Both the position numbers and the translations under genes were made by a program. From positions 1-22,244 of the forward strand of contig UZAE01000495.1 of assembly GCA_900617975.1 (NCBI GenBank): a stretch of DNA of 22,244 nt, written 5' to 3'. Numbering within the stretch: the stretch's first letter is position 1; the number at the start of each line of letters is the position of its first letter. Below the pieces are notes generated by a model. It saw only the letters and a list, made by a program, of their open reading frames with translations. It was not told the DNA's origin and did no database searches. Of the stretch, positions 1 to 8,000 are shown piece by piece. The DNA is from Rodentolepis nana. Lineage: Eukaryota; Platyhelminthes; Cestoda; Cyclophyllidea; Hymenolepididae.

Positions 1-251
1 CTCGGCATTTGACTTCAATTTATTATGATTTGCTTGAAACGAAGCTATAAGAGAAATCGCCCTCTTCAGGGCTTACAGATGACAAACTCAAATACTACCA
101 ATTCCCAGGGTTGCACTTTGTACCTTCTGCCTAAATACCGCCAAGTTGCAAGGGGGATTCTGACTGGAGTAAAAGAAGGCCTCACATCACATGGGCTCGA
201 CGTAAGACCTATGCGAAATAAACAGATTAAATGTTTGGAAATGTCACTCAC

Positions 252-329
252 TTCAAGGTATATGCAGTCTATAATCCACCCCAGAATCGTTTCAAGATAT
301 ATGCAGTCTATAATCCACCCCAGAATAGT
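252..329 (+). repeat. 39-bp tandem duplication inside LINE endonuclease
   Basis: Two adjacent 39-bp units, 252-290 and 291-329, differ at only a few positions and both encode the YAVYNPPQN segment of the endonuclease. The period is a multiple of three, so the reading frame is kept. Confidence 0.9.
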
Positions 330-340
330 CGCAACTTTGA

Positions 341-406
341 TAGCTGGAAAGGAAATCGAAGACATGACAGATACAAACATAGCTGGAAAGGAAATTGAAG
401 ACATGC
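341..406 (+). repeat. Second 39-bp-offset duplication in LINE endonuclease
   Basis: The segment starting TAGCTGGAAAGGAAAT at 341 recurs at 380, an offset of 39 bp, with a single C/T difference in the repeated core. It follows the 252-329 duplication almost directly and has the same period. Confidence 0.85.
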
Positions 407-503
407 TAATCAACCCTCTGGAACTTATTTATAGCAATGAGGATCCTGCTACTTATTTGCAGTGCAATGGATCCAGAACAACTCCTGATTTACTCTTGGC
501 TTC

Positions 504-1021
504 AAGCGACATCAGTGAGCAGTGACTTGCTCCTGGCTTCAAGCGACATCAGCGAGCATACACACCTACTTGCTCCTGGCTTCAAGCGACATCAGTGAGC
601 ATACACGCCGTATTTCCTCTTGGCTTCAAGCGACATCAGCGAGCATACACGCCGCACGACGATCCTGGTTCTGGTCACAAACCAGTCATTGCTAGTGAAG
701 CGACATCAGTGAGCATGGTTTTCTGGTCACAAACCAGTCATTGCTAGTATTACCATCGGTTGCAAAAGCATGAGCTGGTCAATAGCCACGTCATTGCTAG
801 TATTACCATCGGCAGCAAAAGCATATCAAAGGCGCAAAATAAAGACGATCCTGGTTCTGGTCACAAACCAGTCATTGCTAGTGAAGCGACATCAGTGAGC
901 ATTTTCCTCTTGGCTTCAAGCGACATCAGTGAGCATACTCGCGACTTGCTCCTGGCTTCAAGCGACATCAGTGAGCATACACGCCGTATTTCCTCTTGGC
1001 TTCAAGCGACATCAGCGAGCA
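504..1021 (+). repeat. Nine-copy scrambled array of a LINE endonuclease segment
   Basis: The 18-mer AAGCGACATCAGTGAGCA, with a T/C variant at the thirteenth base, occurs nine times: at 504, 541, 584, 628, 698, 884, 928, 960 and 1004. Between copies are repeated blocks of neighbouring LINE sequence, such as CGATCCTGGTTCTGGTCACA (662 and 846) and CAGTCATTGCTAGT. The blocks join in different orders, so this is a shuffled array rather than a simple satellite. It encodes the SSDISEHTRR part of the endonuclease. Confidence 0.9.
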
Positions 1022-1199
1022 TACACGCCGCACTAATTGACGATCCTGGTTATGGTCCAATAGCCACGTCATTGCTAGTATTACCATCGGCAGCAAAAGC
1101 ATGCCAACGAAAGTGCCAACTAAGCTATGATGGAACTTCAAGACTGACTGGCCTAGATTCACAAACCTTTTAGAGAATGAACTGAAGTCCCCTCAACTT

Positions 1200-1424
1200 C
1201 AACCAACATCCTGACAAACTTTGCGATCCGAATATTATGATCAGATGTGCAAAGAAAACTATTCCCCTTAACTTCAGCCAACATCCTGACCAACTTTGCA
1301 CTGCTATCACGAGAACCACCATCCTGACAAACTTTGCAATGATATTACGAATATCATGATCAGATGTGCAAAAAAAACTATTCCCCGAGGCAAGATCAGA
1401 TGTGCAAAGAAAACTATTCCCCAT
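1200..1424 (+). repeat. Interleaved triplications in LINE linker
   Basis: Segments around ACATCCTGACAAACTTTGC (three copies) and GATCAGATGTGCAAAGAAAA (three copies, one with a changed base) alternate within 225 bp. They encode the QHPDKLC and IRCAKKTIP pieces of the LINE polyprotein linker. Confidence 0.85.
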
Positions 1425-1621
1425 GGCAAGACTAAAACAAATAATATACTACTGAACCATTGAGACCTTGCGAGCTTAGCGCTACGATAAAACAGCTAAA
1501 GTGCAAAAAGTCTCCTGGTGAAGCTGGTATTCATCCTGAATTTCTAATTAGAATGGGGCCAAAAGCCAAGGAAACCATGCTAACGAAAAAATCTAGGAGA
1601 CCAGTCTCGTACCTAACCAAT

Positions 1622-1770
1622 GGAAAGTTGCCATAGTAATACCAGTACTTACCAACCAATGGAAAATTGCCATAGTAATACCAGTACTAAAAATTGGAAG
1701 TTGCCATAGTAATACCAGTAATAAAAAAGGGCAAAGACCTGCCATAGTAATACCAGTACTAAAAAATGGC
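1622..1770 (+). repeat. Four-copy duplication of a reverse transcriptase segment
   Basis: The core GCCATAGTAATACCAGTA occurs four times in under 150 bp, each with differing flanks taken from the same stretch (ACCAATGGAAA, AAAAATGG, GGCAAAGACC). It encodes the VAIVIPV strand that starts the reverse transcriptase fingers. The units do not keep a common frame. Confidence 0.88.
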
Positions 1771-2014
1771 AAAGACCCTAACAACTTTGTCAACTATAGG
1801 CCTGTCCGGCAAATACCCTAGCAACTTTGACAACTATAGGCCTGTCTTCCTCACAAGCGTGCTGGCTAAATTTATGGAAAGAATGGTTAACAGGAGGCAC
1901 ACTGAACTTATGGAAAGAGTGGTTATGACCTGGTTCCTTGAGACCAACAATATTCTTAGCAATGAACATGCAGGTTTTAGGCAGCATTGATCAACTAACC
2001 AACAACAACATATC

Positions 2015-2165
2015 AAAGATGCCCTTGGTGCAAGAAATACTCTTACGGCTGTTTTCGTCGACTTCAAATCACCATATGACTTAGTATCCATTAAAGATGC
2101 CCTTGGTGCAAGAAATACTCTTACGGCTGTTTTCGTCGACTTCAAATCACCATATGACTTAGTAT
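2015..2165 (+). repeat. Perfect 73-bp duplication in reverse transcriptase
   Basis: Bases 2015-2087 and 2093-2165 are identical by eye over 73 bp, with a 5-bp spacer. The unit encodes the KDALGARNTLTAVFVDFKS segment that includes reverse transcriptase motif A (VDF). Perfect identity in an otherwise decayed element implies a very recent event or an assembly error. Confidence 0.95.
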
Positions 2166-2479
2166 GGAAGGAGAAGCTAATTCTGAAATTGGTAAAGATT
2201 GGTAGTAAGCATAACATGCTAAACTAGACAAAAGCATTCATTAGACAAAGACCATGTAAAGTCAGATATGGAGATGCTCTGTCTAAATCTAACCTTTTAC
2301 GAACAGGCCAACCACAGGGAGCTGTCACAAGTTGCACTCTTTTCAATACCTTCATCAATGACATAGCCGAATTGGTACAAACGGTCACGGGCATCAAGTG
2401 CTTACTTTTTGCAGATGATCTTATTTTATTTTCCGACCCCGAGAAAAACGCTCAGGGGAGATTGGAAAGTGCCCTAAAT

Positions 2480-2666
2480 ACAATTAAGTAAAAGTAACAG
2501 TGAAGGCCATAGAGAAGTGCAACGATCAATTTGCGTATAAACAGAAGTTCGTGGAATTGCCACACTAAGCTCCACTCAGTAAAGGGAAAGATTCGCCCAA
2601 AATACAGAACACAATAACTCAGAAGTTATCGTGCGATATTCGAGCTTCTAATGAAGATCTCGTGAA
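2480..2666 (+). repeat. 187-bp segment shared with the CLP1 intron (copy 1)
   Basis: This segment aligns without gaps to 14641-14827 with four mismatches that I can see (about 98% identity). Here it sits exactly where the LINE thumb and linker should be, and contains stops in the reverse transcriptase frame. It has no terminal inverted repeats and no A-rich tail. Its last 50 bases run in the RNase H frame. It may be a separate repeat inserted in the LINE, or an internal piece of a deleted LINE subfamily. Confidence 0.9.
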
Positions 2667-3615
2667 AACGCAATCTGGCCTAATACAGAAGGCCATAGAA
2701 CTGAAGAAAGCATTACAAATCGATGACAAACCAAAAAGCCTCCCTCTACCCATGAACCCATTAGCAGACACTGAAGTAGTGTGTTGCATCCAACTGCTCG
2801 ACTTCTTCAGGTAATCAAACACCCCTCCAGAGCAAATGCGCTCACTGGCCATTGAGACAATCAATGTCAACTATCCTGGAGATCAATAGCTCCAAGTCTT
2901 CACTGATGGGTCATACATAGAAAGCCAAGCAAACGTTGGTGCAGGTGTCTATTCTGAACTCTTTTGCGCTTTTGAAGGAGATATAGAGGCTATTAGGATA
3001 GCACTATGCCAATTATGTTGCCTGGATACGAAATTCACCAAAGTAGTGATACTTTCGGACTCACAGTCAGCAATAGACTCTATTGGAAACAGAGAGCCAC
3101 CCAAAACAGCTGAGATAAAGGAATGTAGAAAACTCTATCAGCTTCTGAGAGAGAAAAACAAAACAGTGGTCCTACAATGGATTCCTGGTCACTGTGGCAT
3201 TAAAGGTAATGAGCTTGCTGACACACTTGCTAAGAAGGGGACAACGATTTTGCAATCCATGGACCGCCCAATGTCTTTACACACAATGAAGGCCTTAATC
3301 AGGAGAGAATTCCAGACCTCAAGGGTCAACGAACTCAAAGCTCGAACAAAGGAGAAACAGTGGACAGTGGCACTCTCCGACATACCCGACTGGCCAAGAA
3401 TCGAAGCCGTTGCTGAGTTTAGACTACGTACCGGACAAGAGTGCCTAGCAAAACACCTTCACAGATTAGGATTATACACTCAACCAACATGCCCTCTATG
3501 TAACTTACAGGAGGAAATGGAGAAGACCCACCTGATTCGGTGTCCAGTCCTAAAGACAAGTACGGAAAGCCAAAGATACTGGGAAGCAAGAAGACAGCTA
3601 ATGAATTGCTATTAA
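2611..3615 (+). pseudogene. LINE RNase H domain and C-terminal Cys/His motif
   Basis: One frame runs from 2611 to the stop at 3613-3615, interrupted by TAA at 2812-2814 and TAG at 2887-2889. RNase H removes the RNA strand during retrotransposition. All four acidic active-site residues are visible: Asp in FTDGS (2905-2907), Glu in GDIEAI (2986-2988), Asp in SDSQSA (3058-3060) and Asp in GNELADTLAK (3220-3222), with the WIPGHCGIKGNE box before the last. Downstream lies a CPLC...H...C motif (3490-3543), common at the C-terminus of I-like elements. From 3046 to the stop the frame is open for 189 residues. This is the best preserved part of the element, as expected for a 3'-anchored LINE copy. Confidence 0.92.
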
Positions 3616-3717
3616 TTAACTGCTATAAATGTACCCCCCTCCTCTTGGGGGAAGCTGAAGTCAAAGATTAAGGGCTAATGATGAATATCATAAAGCCTGC
3701 CATTTGAAATAAATAAA
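3616..3717 (+). repeat. LINE 3' UTR and tail
   Basis: After the RNase H stop there is a short UTR with a C-rich run, then a tail reading GAAGCTGAAGTCAA, GGGCTAATGATGA, GCCTGCCATTTGAAATAAAT. The last about 90 bases match the 3' tails of the SINE-like copies in this window, which suggests that both RNAs are recognised by the same LINE reverse transcriptase. Confidence 0.85.
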
Positions 3718-3730
3718 TTATCTTATAGTT

Positions 3731-4150
3731 GGGGTGTGCGATAGACTTACCTCCACGTGGTGCACCCTGGGCAACGTATACCCATACGGCAAAAAAGACT
3801 ATTAACTGGCAGTTGACTTCTGACTTCAAACTATCATGGCCCCACTGTATGTCATATTCGACTACTTCTACAGTACTCACCTCACCATTTTCTACCTTCA
3901 TGTATGTCAGCTTATTAACCAGCAGTTGACTTCCCACTTCAAACTACCATCACCCCACTGTATGTCAAATTCGAATACTTCAATTGTATTCACCTCACCT
4001 CTGTCTCTTTTACATCTTTGAAACACTCTTCTGCCTCCCCCCCCCCAACTCGACCTTTTTCACTTCGATGTGTCGTCCAACCTGTGAAGCCTGAAGTCAA
4101 CTAGAGAGCTAATGATGACTATCAAAACGCCTGCCATTTGATCTAAATCC
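3731..4150 (+). mobile_element. SINE-like element, copy A (with internal duplication)
   Basis: The head begins GGGGTGTGCGATAGACTTAC. It is followed by a body with GACTTCAAACTA and CCCCACTGTATGTCA blocks, a pyrimidine-rich part with a C10 run (4037-4046), and the shared tail TGAAGTCAACTAG...CCTGCCATTTG ending near 4150. The copy carries an internal 86-bp duplication (3801-3886 and 3914-3999), making it longer than copy B. No convincing pol III A box or B box was found. An ATTCGAC motif in the body is only weakly B-box-like. It could instead be a non-autonomous LINE derivative. Confidence 0.75.
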
Positions 4151-4474
4151 TTATAATTAACTCAATAATAAGCTAATGTCGAATAACATGAATAGTAAAT
4201 ATAGTGTGGCCATAGTAGTTATAAATGATAGGTAATTATTCAATTTGCCAAGTATACTCTCGCTTAAAGATTAGTGCTTGTATTCGAAATGAAGCTGCCT
4301 TTCAGATTGCGACATCATATGCTCAATTTTTGTGGGCTTGTAGGTTGAAGTGAAGGGTGAATTGGAAAACAGCAATGCCATAACTATGGCACATTGACCG
4401 CGATGTCATGGAAGCTTTGCAAGCAATAAAAACGTAAGAACAGTGAACTTTAAAGACCATATTCTTCCATTCGT
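4151..4474. other. Spacer between two SINE copies, nothing recognised
   Basis: AT-rich unique-looking sequence. Only short chance open frames are seen, with no splice-flanked coding stretch and no repeat shared with the rest of the window. Confidence 0.5.
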
Positions 4475-4811
4475 GGATGTGCGATTGACTTACCTCCATG
4501 TGGAGCACCCTGAGCAACGTATACTCATACGGCAAAAAAGGTCTATTAACTGGAAGTTGACTTCTGATTTTAAACTACCATCACCCCACTATGTTATATT
4601 CGACCCCTAACATAGTACTCATCTTACCTTTTCTCTGTCTTTTTGTGACTGTCTGTCTCTTTTACATCCGTGAATCATTATTCTGTCCTCCCCCCTCTCT
4701 CGCCTATTTGTCACTTTGGTGTTCCCCCTCCTCTCAGTGAAGCCCGAAGTTAGCTAAATGCCTAATGATAACTATCAAAACGCCTGTCATTTGAAATAAA
4801 TAAATAAATAA
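4475..4811 (+). mobile_element. SINE-like element, copy B (apparently full length, about 337 bp)
   Basis: Head GGATGTGCGATTGACTTACC, body, pyrimidine-rich segment and tail ending CATTTGAAATAAATAAATAA are all present once, so this is the best estimate of the family's unit length. The tail consists of AAATA-type repeats, as in the LINE. No clear target-site duplication is visible. Confidence 0.8.
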
Positions 4812-5080
4812 CTTCAATAATCCATTTCGCTTTGTAAGGTTAACAAGTTGTTTGAGTACTGGCTTGAAACAATCGCCACTGACGCCGGACGTGAAAACTC
4901 ACAGTCCTCAAATAGCACCGACTTTTAAATCTTCCAACAGGTTTTGATACGAAAATAGATTTACAATGGAAATAAGTTGGGAAAAAACATGCCAGGGGAT
5001 TGTCATTGTGTACAAATTTTTAAAATTAAGTATAGTCATGTTTGAATTAAACAATGCAGCATGCAGCACGTATGAAAGGG
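4812..5080. other. 3' flank of the SUMO protease gene
   Basis: AT-rich sequence downstream of the SENP stop codon on the minus strand. It must contain the 3' UTR. No canonical AATAAA was seen on the minus strand close to the stop, so the poly(A) site is not assigned. Confidence 0.4.
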
Positions 5081-8000
5081 TTACGTTGAGCAAATTGCGC
5101 ATCCATTTTTTTCTGTTCGGACAGCTAAAAGCTGACGTTTGAGAATTTCGTACGTCATTCGCTGTCGAATTTCCACCATATCAGTCTGTAAAGAAGGAAA
5201 CAGCGTTAAGTTTTCAGAAATACTACTTCTTGAGGAATATGTGCATTGGGTGAGTGTTTAGGTTGAATGGCTTATGGAGCAAAGTTGTAGGCTTCAATTA
5301 ACTGTAAATTACCCTGAGGGACCTGGGTAAAGTGAAAACATTGACAACATTCAGTAGGTAGAATAAGAATTAAACAAAACCACTTACCTGATCAAAGATA
5401 AGATCGGCACCTCGAGAAAGGAATTCTGCTGTTGTAACTGCGAAAACACCACAGTCCCAAGTGTTTTTTTGCAATGGAATTTTATCCTAAAATGGAAAAT
5501 GAAGTCGATCGGAACTTTTACTTCAGTCTGCTTAAATAGCAACCTGGGTGGCCAACTTACTTCCATATTCACCATTTGCCAAGAAGATTCATCTTCCTGA
5601 GACATCTTCTGTTTTTTTGCACTTTCTTCAACGAGATATCCCCTTAAAGGCAATTTGATAATTCAGTTGGGGGGGGGTAATTTAATTTAATAAATTAAAC
5701 ATGCAAATGTAAAGAGTAGTATACTCACATGATCCTTTGCAGGCACTCATCATTTCGATCATGCAATGAATCATAATAGGAGATAGTTTTCTTGCGGAAA
5801 TCAATACACTAAAATAGAAATAATAAGTCATGCAAGGCGGAGCCATGGTAACCAATCCTTTTTATTAACCCCCGAAAATTTGACCGAGGGCGTCGAATTA
5901 ACTTGATTAGGTGCTATCATGAAAAGTCACTTCTCGAAAAGATGGAAACGAATAAAATTCTTTTTCAAAAGCCCATTTTCGGTAGAACTCCTCCATGTTT
6001 GTTCGCTTTAACAGATGTGCTAGGAAAGAAGGGGAATGCTATGAGCTCAATGAATAATCTATCTCTTCGTCTCTTGATTTTTAATGCAATTATTTCCTAA
6101 ATTAATGTTAGTCAACTGGAGCGTAAAAGGTGGTAATCTGAGCTCGGGAGGCATTGGCTAATTTTTCTCTCAAAGTGGAAATAGTCATTTTAGTGGGTAG
6201 CTAAACTTACAATAAGACACCAATGACTGTTCTCATGATGTATTGGAAGTAAGACCAAGTCTTGACTGAATATGTCCACCTTTGCCCATCGCTTGACACC
6301 CTCATAGCCATCGCTACAGAGCCTCTCGTAGAAGAAGGAGTTAAATGTATACACCTTGGGCATTTCGGGGATCTGTCTTGATCGACGTGAGATGAGCTCT
6401 AGGTAGAAATTCACTACCGCATCATTCAGCCATTTCCTCCCTTTGAGTGTTGCAAGATGTTCTGGGAGCACTTGGGGTTTTTCTATTGCCAAATTTTTCA
6501 GGTATTCGCTGCCCTTAGAGAGCATTGTTTTATTCTCTGCCTTTTGTTGAGATGTCAAAGCTAAAATCAGATGAATCACTGAAGCACACCAAACATCGAT
6601 AGATAGACAATTGAATTATAAATAGAATCCTACTGATTAGGCCAGGCTTCTGTAAATAGGATCGCCTTCGATTAACGCGAGTTGTGCCATTTGTTGGTAA
6701 ATCTAAAACAATTGCTCTTTAAACAATTGCAATCTTAAATGGTGCATAAATATTTACTGCTCATGTCGAATAATAGGCTACTATAAATTTCAAAACGCAA
6801 TTTCTAATCGAGAACTCGAAAGATAAACCTATTGATCATTGTATGCTGAATACTTACTTTCTACCAAAGAATCACTAGGCTGTTGGTTAGGCGAAGACAT
6901 CATTTGAAGCTGAAGCCGGTCAATATTCTTCGTTGATGCTCTGTTAATTTTTGGAGTGTGCTTCATCCTGCGAGTTAAACCATTTCTTACATTATTTTTG
7001 ATATCTAAATGAGGATGTAATGATGGTCAATGATAGTGTTTAAGTTCAAAGGTTTAAAAGCATTTCTAGGGCAGTAAATGTGCAGACTATTAACAAATGG
7101 TAACGATTTTTCGTGATTTATTTTAAGGGAAAAAATCCTTTTCAGGAGGTGTCTCATGCGGTAATACTGTTGTTGGGACACGAGCAATACCGCCATTTTC
7201 AACACTCAGGATCACAGAATCGGAATTATTAATGTTCCCCTGATTTAGTAGAGACGTCAGGAAAAAGGAATGTAAGCACGGGAAATTTACAAAATCGTGG
7301 AATTTTTAAAAAAACTGTGCGCTAACTGTGGATCGATTCAGTCTGCGGTCTGTATGTATGCATGTATTTCTTTATATCATATGCCGTGATTTAATTCGTT
7401 GCCCCATCTAATCCTCAAAAAATCACTCCTCCTTCTAATAATGATAATGATGATTGGATAAAAGTTGAAATCGACCCTTCACATAAATGCACATTTGAGC
7501 ATACTTCTTCTTTTGACGCAAACATTTCAAAAAAACACGCTTCTAGGGGATTAAAATGTGGACTACTATCGCATTTGCAGACATGGCCCTCAATTTCAAT
7601 GCCTTCTAACAAGATTCCATATGAAAAAGGAGGGCAATGACAAACTATCACCACTCTCACTGTCTCTCTCTCTCCCTCACTCCCTCCCCACCCCCCACTC
7701 CCCCATCAACGCATTGAATGAGGCTAACTTACAAATACCTACTTGTGCCCCATAAGGCACTTTGCCATACTCCATTCAACTCAAGGTGCACAAAGACTTA
7801 CCAGGTTCCTTATCGTTTGTTGACGGTGGAACAGAAAATTGATATTGGCCGATTTCACCGTTTGATATTTCACCCGTTTTATCGCCTAAAACACAGAATT
7901 ACAAATGTGAGTCATAGGGAGGTTGTCAAGATAAGTTGTGGGCCTTCTAATACCAGCTCTTCAAGCTTTGGGGAGGGTTGGTGTTTTCTGTCAACGTTCA

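Larger units (their letters stand above)
25..1430 (+). pseudogene. Scrambled LINE endonuclease domain
   Basis: Several frames carry pieces of an endonuclease/exonuclease/phosphatase-type domain, which nicks target DNA to prime LINE reverse transcription. Recognisable peptides are GILTGVKEGLTSH (about 153-190), VYAVYNPPQNR (twice, 252-329), a run ending SRTTPDLLLASSDISE (about 471-522), and DDPGSGHKPVIAS, which includes the late catalytic His of such domains (about 661-700 and again 845-880). The pieces lie in the expected N-to-C order but are interrupted by repeated copies of the same segments and by frame changes, so no continuous domain can be read. After about 1100 the text continues into the linker between endonuclease and reverse transcriptase, again with triplicated segments. 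Confidence 0.7.
1498..2486 (+). pseudogene. LINE reverse transcriptase domain (broken)
   Basis: Reverse transcriptase pieces lie in normal order: KCKKSPGEAGIHPEFL (about 1500-1547), VAIVIPVL near 1630-1700, NFDNYRPVFLTSVLAKFMER (about 1820-1880), NEHAGFRQH, TAVFVDFKSPYDLVW (2048-2167), GQPQGAVTSCTLFN (about 2305-2346) and the catalytic FADD box at 2408-2419. Both aspartates of FADD are kept. Breaks seen include TGA after AGFRQH near 1988 and TAG near 2227 where a Trp codon would be expected. The frame ends in TAA close to 2488, just after SALNTIK. The thumb and linker that normally follow are absent. Confidence 0.88.
1..3717 (+). mobile_element. Degenerate I-group LINE (endonuclease, reverse transcriptase, RNase H), 5' end outside window
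   Basis: This is a non-LTR retrotransposon read on the + strand. It holds pieces of an apurinic-type endonuclease (about 25-1430), a reverse transcriptase (about 1500-2486) and an RNase H domain with a C-terminal Cys/His motif (2611-3615). A 3' UTR follows, ending in an AAATA-type tail. The domain order and the presence of RNase H place it in the I-like group rather than Jockey or CR1. It cannot move: the frame is broken by several stops and frameshifts, the endonuclease part is scrambled by tandem duplications, and most of the region between reverse transcriptase and RNase H is missing or replaced. The protein pieces resemble LINE polyproteins of arthropods. The element starts before base 1, so full length is unknown. 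Confidence 0.9.

Noticed and set aside
504..1021. CRISPR-like array (repeated 18-mer with spacers)
   Set aside because: The spacers are themselves repeated LINE sequence, spacing is irregular and the DNA is eukaryotic.
3668..4021. Open frames through the SINE copies in both directions
   Set aside because: They follow the repeat, not a gene; the same peptides would arise from every SINE copy.
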